NCBI RefSeq assembly: GCF_036670015.1
Contig: NZ_CP137636.1
Span: 536,501-600,500 of the forward strand
DNA length: 64,000 nucleotides
Source of the DNA: Niallia sp. XMNu-256
GTDB taxonomy: Bacteria > Bacillota > Bacilli > Bacillales > Cytobacillaceae
Reading direction: 5' to 3'
Shown here: positions 47,910 through 56,958 of the stretch, in pieces
Layout of the letters: each line of letters begins with the position of its first letter
How positions within the stretch are numbered: the first letter of the stretch is position 1
Made by a program: the position numbers and the translations under genes
The notes under the pieces: generated by a model
Told to the model about the DNA's origin: nothing
Seen by the model: the letters and a program-made list of their open reading frames with translations, nothing else
Databases searched by the model: none

Positions 47910-49571
47910 TTAAAGTTTAAATGAACTTTTCAACGAAACGATCAAATTAAATACTGTTTTTTCAACGGTTGATAATTTAGGATCGACGTTAAAATAGCCA
48001 TGGCGGAAAAATTGAAACTTTTCTTGGGATTTGACATCTTTCATATTCGGTTCAACAAACCCTTGAATGATTTCTAACGAATTTTTATTCACATGATCAA
48101 TGAAAGTGGTTTCCTCCCCAGCTTCTTCTGCTGCTTCTAATTCATCATCAAGAATTAATGGCTCATATAAACGGAATTCGGCTGGAATGGCTTGACTCGC
48201 TTCAACCCAGTGAATCGTGCCTTTTACTTTACGACCTGTAAATCCACTACCACTTTTTGTTTCTGGATCATAGGTACAATGAATTTCAATGACATTTCCT
48301 TCACTGTCTTTTATTACTTCTTCACACTTAATAAAGTAAGCATGTTTTAAACGCACTTCGTTTCCAGGGAAGAGACGGAAGTATTTCTTTGGTGGGTTTT
48401 CCATGAAATCCTCTTGCTCAATATAAATCTCACGAGAAAATGGAATCTTACGAACACCCATTTCTGGATTTTCTGGATTGATTTCCGCATCAAGCATTTC
48501 GACTTGTCCTTCTGGATAATTCGTAATCACGACTTTCAAAGGACGAAGAATCCCCATTGTGCGCGGAGCCTTCAGTTTTAAATCCTCCCGAACAAAGTGT
48601 TCTAACATGGCAGAATCAGCTGTACCTGAAGCCTTTGAGACACCGGTTTCTTGAACAAAATTTACAATGGCTTCAGGAGTATAGCCGCGTCTTCTTAAAC
48701 CAGAAATCGTTGGCATGCGTGGATCATCCCAGCCATCCACAAACCCTTCATCAACGAGTACTTTGAGCTTACGTTTACTCATGACCGTATTCGTTAAATT
48801 TAAACGACCAAATTCATATTGATGCGGAACACTCTCCATTTCACAATGTTCGACAACCCAATCATATAGCGGACGATGGTCTTCAAATTCAGTTGTACAA
48901 ATGGAGTGTGTAACTCCTTCGATCGCATCCTCTAACGGATGGGCAAAATCGTACATTGGATAGATGCACCATTTGTCACCTGTATTGTGATGGGTAGCAT
49001 GAGCTATTCGATAAATAACCGGATCGCGCATATTTAAATTAGGTGAAGCCATATCGATTTTTGCCCGTAAAACTTTACTTCCGTTTTCAAATTCACCATT
49101 TTTCATCCGTTCAAATAGGTCGAGATTCTCCTCTGCCGAACGATCGCGGTAAGGGCTCATCTTTCCTGGCTCGGTTAATGTACCGCGGTATTCACGGATC
49201 TCTTCAGCCGTTAAATCGTCTACATAAGCAAGCCCCTTTTTTATGAGCAATACGGCACGGTTGTACATTTCATCAAAATAGTTTGACGCAAAGAAAAGAT
49301 TGTCCCAGTCAAAGCCGAGCCATTTTACATCTTCTTTTATTGAATCGACATATTCTTGATCCTCTTTTGTCGGGTTAGTATCATCGAATCGCAAATTCGT
49401 TGTTCCATTAAATTCATCCGCAAGACTAAAGTTAATGACGATTGATTTTGCATGACCGATGTGTAAATACCCATTTGGTTCAGGAGGAAAACGGGTAACG
49501 ATCTCACTATGTTTTCCGCTTTCTAAATCTTCCTTTATAATAGTCTTAATAAAATTTGAATTATTTTCCAT
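47910..49571 (-). CDS. glnS: glutaminyl-tRNA synthetase
   Basis: A 553-residue class I synthetase charging tRNA-Gln directly. [17 protein letters not shown] holds the HIGH motif, and [16 protein letters not shown] the KMSKS equivalent (MSK, about residue 265). Further GlnRS landmarks are [40 protein letters not shown] and a two-barrel anticodon-binding domain after residue 340. Length equals bacterial GlnRS. Start ATG 49571 with GAAAGGCTG upstream. Most Bacillus species lack glnS and use GatCAB, so this is a lineage trait or an acquired gene. Base composition is like its neighbours. Confidence 0.95.
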   Translation of the reverse strand: MENNSNFIKTIIKEDLESGKHSEIVTRFPPEPNGYLHIGHAKSIVINFSLADEFNGTTNLRFDDTNPTKEDQEYVDSIKEDVKWLGFDWDNLFFASNYFDEMYNRAVLLIKKGLAYVDDLTAEEIREYRGTLTEPGKMSPYRDRSAEENLDLFERMKNGEFENGSKVLRAKIDMASPNLNMRDPVIYRIAHATHHNTGDKWCIYPMYDFAHPLEDAIEGVTHSICTTEFEDHRPLYDWVVEHCEMESVPHQYEFGRLNLTNTVMSKRKLKVLVDEGFVDGWDDPRMPTISGLRRRGYTPEAIVNFVQETGVSKASGTADSAMLEHFVREDLKLKAPRTMGILRPLKVVITNYPEGQVEMLDAEINPENPEMGVRKIPFSREIYIEQEDFMENPPKKYFRLFPGNEVRLKHAYFIKCEEVIKDSEGNVIEIHCTYDPETKSGSGFTGRKVKGTIHWVEASQAIPAEFRLYEPLILDDELEAAEEAGEETTFIDHVNKNSLEIIQGFVEPNMKDVKSQEKFQFFRHGYFNVDPKLSTVEKTVFNLIVSLKSSFKL

Positions 49572-49938
49572 CCCTGAATCAGCCTTTCTATTATGTAAGG
49601 TTCTTATCCACCATTATAGCAAATTAAAATGTAACACTTAAACAATATAAAAGATATTTTATCATTATAACCACTTTTCACAGCAAACAATCTACTAGGA
49701 CCTATTCAGTTAACCACCATTTTACTCATAAGGCTAACTTAGTAATTTAAAAAATGGTACAATAGAGAAAATGACTTCGAGGGTCTTAATACCTGTTAAG
49801 TGTCGAATAAAGTGAGCTAAACGACATTGTTCGTCAATACGTATTGTATATTATACTAAAATAAAGGAAATTGAGTGGTAAAGGAAGTAATATTTACATA
49901 TATATGAGAGCGTGAATTTTACTTGGGGGACGATAATA
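49572..49938. other. intergenic region, divergent promoters
   Basis: About 365 bases, AT-rich. A TACAAT -10-like hexamer occurs near 49757 for the rightward gene. No T-box element is visible in front of glnS and no ORF. Confidence 0.4.
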
Positions 49939-52650
49939 GTGAATGATGTGAAATTGATTGAAAAAAACTACTATGAAACATTATTAGATGATCACTCAGA
50001 TAAGGAGCCGATTCAGTTTTTTGGAGAGGCTTTTTTAGAAGAATCTAAAAACGACATCCCGGAATTATCAGAAATTCGATTTGCCCAAGGTGAATTATAT
50101 TTTCAGTATAAAGACTTTGAAACAGCGATTTTCAAATGGGAAAGCGTCCAAGGAGAGCTTGAATATTGGGCGAAAAAAAATATCGCGGATGCTTATTTTG
50201 AACTGGGCTTATTGCCAACGGCAGAGGAAGTTTACCATAGTATCGATACGACTGACTTAATACTGAAAACAGAAATTTGGCTGCAACTGTTTTCATTATA
50301 TATCCAACTCGAAAAGTTCGACCTTGCCAGCCAGAAGATTAAGCAGACAGTCGTGATCAATCCTGATTATCAGAATGTAACAATGCTGGCGCGAGCCTTT
50401 TTTGAGAAACAGCAAGATTGGTCTAGTGCGATTGAACTAGCCGCAAATGAAGGGGCACGCTTAGAATCTGTTGAGTGGTTTGATATTTTAATAGATTATG
50501 TGAAAAATGGTCATACTGTTATAAAAGAACCGGCTTATTTTGCCAAAGGCCTTAATTTGTTGGCTACATTGGCCCCTGAGCGTTTTGAGGAACTTGGAGC
50601 ATCGCTATGGAATAGCTATTTCGATACACCGAAACATATGGATTGGGTCATGGTGATCAATGGGGTCATCGAAAGCTTGGATTCTAATCAAGACACTTGG
50701 AGCGAGTTATCGAGTTGGTATGAACAATCATACTTTTCTTTGATTAATGGTGAATTTTTAGTTAAAGAAATTGAAACAATTATTCCACAAGTATTAAAAA
50801 GCTGGCTTAAAATCTGTGATTCTTCTAGGGTGTTGGCGGTGTCCGCTGCAATTCTATCATGGGAAGAGATATTCCCTGGAAGTATTGAAGCCTCTACTGT
50901 CTATAAAGCTGAAAGTTATCTATTGGAACTTGACCAACCGTCCTTCAGCATTGACACAGTGATTAAGCTGGCTCGAGACATCTTAATATGGGCGAGTAAG
51001 CAGCAATTACAACCATCCCAAACGTTAAAGTGGATGTTAACATCTATAATGAACCCAAAGCAGTATCAACTTTTACTTCTTGGAACTTATGAAAGTGGTA
51101 AATCAACCTTTGTCAATTCTGTATTGAATCAGGAGGTTTTACCGGAAAGCCAGTCAAGCCTAGTAATTGTAGATCACGCAGATGAGGATGTAATCGACGA
51201 AATTTCAGAGTCTCAAATTTTACAAGTCGAGGAAGTTGAGGAACAGCCATCATTTCGATATCAATGTTCCTATCATGTGAAACTAGAGAATGACTTTTTA
51301 AAAAGAAACGAGCTTTCTATCATTCATACACCTGATTTAATAGGGCAGGATGATGATTACGAACATTTGCATTTAGCGGATGGAATCTTGTTTATATTAA
51401 ATGCCAACAATCCTATAACCGAATCAGAGATTGAGGCTTTAACGAAAATAGCAGAAATGAAGCCGAATGTGCCGATTCACTTCCTATTAAATAAAATGGA
51501 TTCAGTATATGATGAGGCAGAGGCAGGCATGCTTATTAGTGATACGGCCGCTAAAATACGTCCATATGTTGGAAATGCGAAAATATTTGCCTATTCACCG
51601 CATTATGATCCGCACAGTCAGTTAAGAGATTTAAGTCATTTCTTAAATGATTATTTTAGAAAGCAGGACAACACGTTAGGCAGAACAACTAACCTCCTTT
51701 ACTATATTCGCAAGATGATCTCTTATTTAATTAATAAACGAATTGATAAGGAAAATTCGTTAGCGGATAGTATTCGATGGAATGAATCGATGGTGTCAAA
51801 AGTGAGTGGGGCTGTTCATCAAGTAAGCGATTTAGAAATTGACAAGGTTCGCGTTATGACAAGATCCTACAACAATGTGAAAGAAGCCATGAGGAAGGAT
51901 TTGTTAGAACATATTCCGACTTTACTTAAAAGCACCACTGAATTTATTAAAGAAGACAGTGATTTTGGAAATCTGTATAACGAATTAAATGAAGAAATGA
52001 ATAGAATTGTAAAGACTTACTTGGAAGACAAAGCTTTACCACAATATTACGGTTTTATTCAAAATTGGATTGAAGACTGCACAAACATTTTTAATGAAGT
52101 CCAATTTTCAATTAATGAGATGGCGGATAGTTTTAATGAACTTTATGGAGAAGAAAAGTTAAAACTAGAGTGTGATTTTAAAGTGTTAGATGATTGGCGA
52201 CGAGATGCAGATCGAATGACTAGTGGGATGTACTGGGAAAACCTTAATATCTTTTTACGGTCTACCCCAACCCAACTATTATTAAAAAGTGCTGGGAAGT
52301 TACTTGGCGGACTTTCCCAAAATAAAACAAAGCTTTATAACAAATACAAACAGCTTATCGAATCAGAGGATTACGTTGCGGTTACAGAGTTAATTGCAAA
52401 TAAATTCTTCCAGCAATTTGAATTGTTTGAGAAGGGACTTGACCGCGATGTGGCAATTTTCTTCAGAAATCCGCTTGCGATTTTAAAACAAACAGTGGAT
52501 GAAACCAATCAGGATACTGCTTCCATGAGAGAAGAATTAAAAGTAATGCGCCAAAACCCTGAATACTACACAGATCCACTTACCTTCTTTGAAGTGAGGT
52601 TAAGACAGAATGAATGGCTTAATCAAAAGGAAAGTAAAATGAGAGTATAG
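49939..52650 (+). CDS. TPR-GTPase, dynamin-like protein (903 aa)
   Basis: Large cytosolic protein in three parts. Residues 1-360 are helical TPR-like repeats (ELSEIRFAQGELYFQYKDFETAIFKWESV and similar alpha-helical pairs). Residues 365-570 are a dynamin/Era-type G domain: P-loop LLGTYESGKSTFVNSVL (about 380-396), G3-like IHTPDLIG (Asp instead of the usual Asp-x-x-Gly: DLIG present), G4 FLLNKMDSV. Residues 580-903 are a long helical stalk-like region (SYLINKRIDKENSLADSIRW, TSGMYWENLNIFLRS). GTG 49939 is chosen because GGGGGA precedes it. It could remodel membranes, but there are no clear membrane helices. Single-gene unit. Confidence 0.8.
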   Translation: MNDVKLIEKNYYETLLDDHSDKEPIQFFGEAFLEESKNDIPELSEIRFAQGELYFQYKDFETAIFKWESVQGELEYWAKKNIADAYFELGLLPTAEEVYHSIDTTDLILKTEIWLQLFSLYIQLEKFDLASQKIKQTVVINPDYQNVTMLARAFFEKQQDWSSAIELAANEGARLESVEWFDILIDYVKNGHTVIKEPAYFAKGLNLLATLAPERFEELGASLWNSYFDTPKHMDWVMVINGVIESLDSNQDTWSELSSWYEQSYFSLINGEFLVKEIETIIPQVLKSWLKICDSSRVLAVSAAILSWEEIFPGSIEASTVYKAESYLLELDQPSFSIDTVIKLARDILIWASKQQLQPSQTLKWMLTSIMNPKQYQLLLLGTYESGKSTFVNSVLNQEVLPESQSSLVIVDHADEDVIDEISESQILQVEEVEEQPSFRYQCSYHVKLENDFLKRNELSIIHTPDLIGQDDDYEHLHLADGILFILNANNPITESEIEALTKIAEMKPNVPIHFLLNKMDSVYDEAEAGMLISDTAAKIRPYVGNAKIFAYSPHYDPHSQLRDLSHFLNDYFRKQDNTLGRTTNLLYYIRKMISYLINKRIDKENSLADSIRWNESMVSKVSGAVHQVSDLEIDKVRVMTRSYNNVKEAMRKDLLEHIPTLLKSTTEFIKEDSDFGNLYNELNEEMNRIVKTYLEDKALPQYYGFIQNWIEDCTNIFNEVQFSINEMADSFNELYGEEKLKLECDFKVLDDWRRDADRMTSGMYWENLNIFLRSTPTQLLLKSAGKLLGGLSQNKTKLYNKYKQLIESEDYVAVTELIANKFFQQFELFEKGLDRDVAIFFRNPLAILKQTVDETNQDTASMREELKVMRQNPEYYTDPLTFFEVRLRQNEWLNQKESKMRV

Positions 52651-52662
52651 TCTTAGCAAGGG

Positions 52663-52695
52663 AAACCCGTTTTCGAGTAGAGAACGGGTTTTTTG
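52663..52695 (+). terminator. terminator of the TPR-GTPase gene
   Basis: AACCCGTTTTC / GAACGGGTT stem followed by TTTTTTG. Confidence 0.85.
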
Positions 52696-52723
52696 TTATG
52701 TTTTTTTTCAGAAAAAGAGAATA

Positions 52724-52815
52724 GGTGCAATTACAGGTAAAACTGGTGCAATCCAGCTCCAATTTGGTGCAATTCTTCCTCATTTTGGTGCAATCACCCT
52801 CCACTTTGGTGCAAT
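52724..52815 (-). repeat. 21-bp tandem repeat array 2 (five units, inverted)
   Basis: GGTGCA recurs at 52724, 52745, 52766, 52787 and 52808, an exact 21-bp period. Read leftward the unit is AATTGCACC(A/G)AA plus variable bases, the same as array 1 in opposite orientation, and the last unit likewise leads to CACCTAT. The 7-codon reading (NCTKVEG, DCTKMRK, NCTKLEL) is conserved as in array 1, both ending NCTYSLFL. It lies just past the GTPase terminator, in the same relation to that gene as array 1 has to glnS. Confidence 0.85.
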
Positions 52816-53051
52816 TCCAAGAAATAGGTCTAAAAATATTCGTAGAAGTCATAAAAACAACGAAAATCTTCCCTTAATGAATCAAAACGGTATAAAAAAC
52901 TATTGTTCTATTCTAAGGATTGGTCCATATACATAATCATGGTATTTCTTAGACTTTTTTATGGAACAACAATCCAATCTTATTAGCCAAGGTTTCCATA
53001 TCAAGTATGCACTCATCGATAGAATTCAAACAGGCGAAGGGAGATAATTTC

Positions 53052-53894
53052 ATGGGGATTGGTTATATTAATGGCAAGTATATTCCTTTAACTGAACCGG
53101 TTATTCCAATTGAGGAGCGCGGCCATCAATATGGGGATGGAGTATATGAAGTGATCCGTGTTTACAAGGGAAAGCCATTTATGTTGAGTGAGCATATCGA
53201 CCGACTATTTATTAGTGCTACAGCGATAAAGCTTCAATTAGAGTGTAACAAGAGTTATTTTAATGATTTAATCAAGCAGGCCATTAAAGTTTCAGGCCTA
53301 TTAGAATCGAAAATCTACTTGCAAATAACCCGTGGAATAGCACCCCGAAATCATTTATTCCCAGACGTTCCGGTCTCAATAACGATGACTGTCAATGAAA
53401 TGATCCCATTAGATCCTGTTTTTCGTGAAAGTGGGGTTAAGGCAATCTTCCATGAAGACGAACGATGGGCCAACTGTCATATTAAATCTCTTAACCTTCT
53501 TCCCAATATATTGGCCAAGCAAGCAGCTCAGGAAATGGGCTGTTTTGAGGCAATTCTGCATCGTGATGGGTGGATAACAGAAGGGTCGTCTTCCAATATT
53601 TTTATTGTAAAAAATAACGAACTCTATACGACGCCATTATCAAATAAAATATTAGCTGGCATCACTCGAAGGGCTGTTATACAATTATGTGAAAAGCTTT
53701 CCATAAATGTTATACAGCACCCCTTTCGTAAAAAAGATCTAATAGAAGCAGATGAGGTTTTTATGACCAACACGACAAATGAGGTCGTACCAATTGTTGA
53801 GGTTGACGGGATATATAAAATTGGTTTTGGAACACCAGGGAACATGACCAAACGTTTATACCAACAATTTCAACAAGAAATTTATCAGGATTAA
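53052..53894 (+). CDS. dat: D-amino acid (D-alanine) transaminase
   Basis: A 280-residue fold-type IV PLP enzyme making D-glutamate or D-alanine for the cell wall. The PLP lysine is Lys145 in CHIKSLNLL, the same number as in the Bacillus sp. YM-1 enzyme. GHQYGDGVYEVIRVYKGKPFMLSEHIDRL (in parts), LQITRGIAPRNH, EGSSSNIFIV and NTTNEVVPI are D-aminotransferase hallmarks. The frame opens at 53007, but ATG 53052 after GAAGGGAG is the normal N-terminus (MGIGYINGKY). Single gene, followed by a family B repeat. Confidence 0.93.
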   Translation: MGIGYINGKYIPLTEPVIPIEERGHQYGDGVYEVIRVYKGKPFMLSEHIDRLFISATAIKLQLECNKSYFNDLIKQAIKVSGLLESKIYLQITRGIAPRNHLFPDVPVSITMTVNEMIPLDPVFRESGVKAIFHEDERWANCHIKSLNLLPNILAKQAAQEMGCFEAILHRDGWITEGSSSNIFIVKNNELYTTPLSNKILAGITRRAVIQLCEKLSINVIQHPFRKKDLIEADEVFMTNTTNEVVPIVEVDGIYKIGFGTPGNMTKRLYQQFQQEIYQD

Positions 53895-53895
53895 T

Positions 53896-53987
53896 GGGCT
53901 GTAAGACCTCACCTCAAGATTCTAAGTATCATATTAGAAGCTAGGTGGGGGATGAAAAAAACCACTGATGGAAGGATCACTATATAG
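53896..53987 (+). repeat. dispersed structured repeat, family B, copy 3 (internally deleted)
   Basis: GGGCTGTAAGACCTCACCTCAAGATTCTAAGTAT (in two blocks), AGAAGCTAGGTGGGGGAT and then directly ACCACTGATGGAAGGATCACTATAT. It keeps the 5' half and the 3' end of family B but lacks the ACTGCCCGTTA middle. It begins two bases after the dat stop codon, so it may replace or overlie the terminator of that gene. Confidence 0.6.
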
Positions 53988-54024
53988 AAAATGCTATGTT
54001 GAAAGAACATAGAAAGGAGCTCTC

Positions 54025-54963
54025 ATGAAAGTTATTGACCTGCATTGTGATGCCTTGTTTAAATTAGAGGAAGCAAAAGGGACACTAACCTTTGCAAACT
54101 CACCTGAACTAAATACGAATAAGGAACGGTTAAAAAAGGGAGAAATCCATGTACAATGTTTTGCCATCTTCATCGAACCTGATATTCCCTCAGATCAAAA
54201 ATTCCAAGTAGCTTTAAAGCAAATCCATTATTTCTATGAAGAAGTCCTTGGGAAAAATCCAGAAATGAAACAAATCAAAACCTGGAGCGATTTTGATACT
54301 TTACAAGATGGTGAAATTGGAGCAATGTTAACTCTTGAAGGGGTTGAAGCCATTGGAAATGACCTCTCAAAGCTGAATATCCTTTACCAACTAGGTGTAC
54401 GATCTGTGGGTTTAACCTGGAACCATGCTAATTTAGCGGCAGATGGGGCAGAAGAACCGCGTGGTGGAGGATTAACCGTTTTTGGCAAAGAAATTGTCGC
54501 CTGGAATAATAAACACCATGTCCTTACCGATGTATCTCATTTAAGTGAACGATCATTTTGGGATGTAATGGAGTTGGCGAAATATCCGATTGCTAGTCAT
54601 TCGAACTCGCTGAAGTTGTGTAATCATCCACGTAACTTGAGCGACGATCAAGCAAGAGCAATGTTTAAGAAAGGCGGCATGATTCATGTTGTCTACTATC
54701 CAAAATTTATAAGAGAAGACGGCCCTGCTTCAATTGATGATTTAATTGCCCATATTGATCACTTTTGTTCATTAGGGGGTAAGAAACAAATAGGATTAGG
54801 TTCAGACTTTGATGGCATCTCCTATTTTGTTAAAGATTTAGAAAATGCCTCCCAAACCCAAAACTTAATCGAAAAATTATTGCGTTATTACAAAGAAGAT
54901 GATGTAAAGGGATTTGCGTACCAGAACTTCTTAGACCATCGTCCAAGTGATTTTGAAGGGTGA
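54025..54963 (+). CDS. membrane dipeptidase (renal dipeptidase family M19)
   Basis: A 312-residue amidohydrolase-fold dipeptidase. The first strand gives VIDLHCDALFKLEEA (HxD zinc site); AMLTLEGVEAIG holds the bridging Glu; VRSVGLTWNHANLAADG, LTDVSHLSERSFWDV and PIASHSNSL supply the two further His ligands; GLGSDFDGI carries the catalytic Asp. Known substrates are D- or L-dipeptides, including cell-wall fragments. The preceding D-amino acid transaminase suggests a link to D-amino acid recycling. ATG after AGAAAGGAGCTCTC. Cytosolic despite the family name, as no signal is present. Confidence 0.9.
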   Translation: MKVIDLHCDALFKLEEAKGTLTFANSPELNTNKERLKKGEIHVQCFAIFIEPDIPSDQKFQVALKQIHYFYEEVLGKNPEMKQIKTWSDFDTLQDGEIGAMLTLEGVEAIGNDLSKLNILYQLGVRSVGLTWNHANLAADGAEEPRGGGLTVFGKEIVAWNNKHHVLTDVSHLSERSFWDVMELAKYPIASHSNSLKLCNHPRNLSDDQARAMFKKGGMIHVVYYPKFIREDGPASIDDLIAHIDHFCSLGGKKQIGLGSDFDGISYFVKDLENASQTQNLIEKLLRYYKEDDVKGFAYQNFLDHRPSDFEG

Positions 54964-55125
54964 GTCGACAAATTTCGGGCTTTTTCCTTAATTACCTCTT
55001 AAATGTCCTCTTATAAAAAACATTTGTCCACAATAGGAGGAAAAAGGATTGCAATTTTTATTAAAACAGTGGATAATAGAAAAATAAATTTCTACTAAAA
55101 TGATAACTGTGTGGGAGATGACGAG

Positions 55126-56487
55126 ATGAAGGTAGCAAAATTTGGTGGGAGTTCTTTAGCATCGGGTAAACAATTAGAAAAAGTATATAATATCGTTTTG
55201 TCAGATCCTGAACGAAAAGTGATTGTTGTGTCAGCTCCAGGAAAGCGATATAGCGATGATATTAAAGTAACAGACCTTCTCATCACGATTGGAGAAAAGT
55301 CTTTAGCAGGTGAAGTAGTAGAACAAGAATTACAAGCAATTGTAGACCGATATGCACAGATCGCTGAGGAATTAAATCTTACATCAGAGATTATTGATAA
55401 AATCCGTGAAAATCTAGTTGGTCTTATCAACGGGGATAAGAGCAACCCAACTTTATATATAGAGGCTTTAAAAGCGGCAGGCGAGGATAATAATGCAAAA
55501 TTGGTTGCGGCCTATTTTAATGCACGGGGTCAGGAAGCGCATTATGTAAATCCGAAAGAAGCAGGTCTATTTGTGACTAATGAACCTGGAAATGCTCAAG
55601 TTCTTCCAGAGTCTTATGAAAATTTGTATCGTTTACGTGAACGTAGCGGTATTCTAATTGTTCCAGGTTTCTTTGGTTATAGTCTAGATGGAGCTGTACT
55701 GACCTTCTCACGCAGCGGATCAGATATTACTGGATCCATTTTGGCAAACGGTGTCAAAGCAGAATTATATGAAAACTTTACTGATGTGGATGCAGTCTAT
55801 TCGGTTAATCCGAGTATTGTTAAACAACCGAAAGAAATTCGTGAATTAACGTATCGTGAAATGCGTGAATTATCATATGCTGGATTCTCCGTGTTCCATG
55901 ATGAAGCATTAATCCCGGCTTTCCGTGCTGGTATTCCAGTTAATGTAAAAAATACAAACAATCCATCTGCACCAGGAACGTTAATTGTGAGCAAGCGCGA
56001 AAATAAGAACGGTCCTGTCATTGGAATCGCTAGTGATGATGGTTTTTGCAGCATTTATGTGAGCAAATATATGATGAATCGCGAAATTGGTTTCGGCCGT
56101 AAAGTTTTACAAATTCTTGAGGACTTTGGTCTAAGTTACGAACATGTTCCATCAGGTATTGACGATATGACTGTTGTATTACGCGAAAAGCAACTGAATA
56201 AGGAAATTGAGCTAGAAGTATTACAACGAATTAAGAATGAACTAAATGCTGATGAAGTGATTATCGAGCATCATCTAGCCCTAATTATGGTGGTAGGTGA
56301 AGGGATGCGTCATAATGTTGGTACAACAGCTAGAGCAGCAAAGGCACTTGCTGGGGTTGACATTAATATTGATATGATTAATCAAGGATCTTCTGAAGTT
56401 AGTATGATGTTTGGTGTGAAAGCTCAGGATGAAAAAAGAGCTGTTCAAGCATTATATAATGAATTTTTTGCAAGTGTATTAGTATAA
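55126..56487 (+). CDS. aspartate kinase (aspartokinase III type, YclM-like)
   Basis: A 453-residue enzyme phosphorylating aspartate, first step to lysine, threonine and methionine. The kinase domain starts VAKFGGSSLASGKQLEK (KFGGSS motif), with GIL..PGFFGYSLDGAVLTFSRSGSD (in parts) and NFTDVDAVYSVNP. ACT domains follow from about residue 305 (IYVSKYMMNREIGFGRKVL; VVGEGMRHNVGTTARAAKAL; INMDMI-type INIDMINQGSSEVSMMFGV). Length equals B. subtilis YclM (454). ATG 55126 follows GGGAG at 9 bases. It is upstream of hom, separated by a repeat and a SAM riboswitch, so the two are regulated separately. Confidence 0.94.
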   Translation: MKVAKFGGSSLASGKQLEKVYNIVLSDPERKVIVVSAPGKRYSDDIKVTDLLITIGEKSLAGEVVEQELQAIVDRYAQIAEELNLTSEIIDKIRENLVGLINGDKSNPTLYIEALKAAGEDNNAKLVAAYFNARGQEAHYVNPKEAGLFVTNEPGNAQVLPESYENLYRLRERSGILIVPGFFGYSLDGAVLTFSRSGSDITGSILANGVKAELYENFTDVDAVYSVNPSIVKQPKEIRELTYREMRELSYAGFSVFHDEALIPAFRAGIPVNVKNTNNPSAPGTLIVSKRENKNGPVIGIASDDGFCSIYVSKYMMNREIGFGRKVLQILEDFGLSYEHVPSGIDDMTVVLREKQLNKEIELEVLQRIKNELNADEVIIEHHLALIMVVGEGMRHNVGTTARAAKALAGVDINIDMINQGSSEVSMMFGVKAQDEKRAVQALYNEFFASVLV

Positions 56488-56527
56488 CTCTTGCATAACT
56501 TATATTATTAGCTATAATAATAATTAA

Positions 56528-56755
56528 CTTTTCTAACTCATTCAACAAAGCTATATAGCAATAGCTTGCAACAGGTACAGAAGTACTCTACTTTAATGAG
56601 TGGGGATGAATATAATCCCTCTATCATTCAGTGGAAATTAAAATTAGCTGATAGAGATAAAGTTTCCGGCAGATGCTTCGGATTTTTAAAAAGGTACTTT
56701 AGCGACACGTTCGATAAAGTCCCGGACGCAAATTCGACAGGCGAATGTGATAAAT
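56528..56755 (+). repeat. dispersed HEARO/omega-RNA-like repeat, family A, copy 3 (longest)
   Basis: Shares TTTCTAACTCATTCAACAAAG (compare TTTTAACTTCATTCAGCAA), TTGCAACAGGTACAGAAGT with copy 1, and CCGGCAGATGCTTCGG..., AGTCCCGGACGCAAATTCG..GGCGAAT with copy 2. CGGACGCA is also a core of known IscB omega-RNAs as I recall them. It is more diverged and about 60 bases longer than copy 2. It lies between the aspartokinase gene and the SAM riboswitch, and its 3' end overlaps the riboswitch promoter. Confidence 0.6.
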
Positions 56756-56762
56756 CTATATT
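56733..56762 (+). promoter_or_regulatory. promoter of the SAM riboswitch-hom transcript
   Basis: TTCGAC (56733-56738), 18-nt spacer, TATATT (56757-56762), about 8 bases before the riboswitch aptamer. The -35 lies inside the family A repeat. Confidence 0.5.
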
Positions 56763-56770
56763 AATTAACT

Positions 56771-56929
56771 CTTATCCAGAGTGGTGGAGGGACAGACCCT
56801 ATGAAGCCCGGCAACCATCAAGGTAGTCTTGAAAAGGTGCTAATTTCTGCAGAAGTAATTCTGAAAGATAAGAGGAGGAAAACATCGATATGTTAAAGAC
56901 CTCTTCTTATTAATAGAAGAGGTCTTTTT
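56771..56929 (+). promoter_or_regulatory. SAM-I (S-box) riboswitch with terminator
   Basis: The aptamer begins CTTATCCAGAGTGGTGGAGG and closes with CTGAAAGATAAGAGG. Conserved S-box blocks GAGGGACAGACCCTATGAAGCCCGGCAACC (two parts), AAGGTGCTAATTTC and GCAGA are present. The expression platform is the hairpin AAAGACCTCTTCT/AGAAGAGGTCTTTTT (56895-56929). SAM binding should end transcription before hom. Confidence 0.95.
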
Positions 56930-56958
56930 GTATACAACAATAGAAGGGATGATGGTTC

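Larger units (their letters stand above)
52651..53051. other. intergenic region with terminator and repeat array 2
   Basis: Four hundred bases: terminator, five inverted 21-bp repeats, and the promoter region of the transaminase gene. An AT-rich stretch at 52830-53000 shows nothing further. Confidence 0.5.

Noticed and set aside
52619-52852. Leftward 77-codon ORF made of NCTK repeats as a real protein
   Set aside because: It lies wholly in the intergenic repeat array, lacks a ribosome site, and the equivalent frame in the other array has no start codon.
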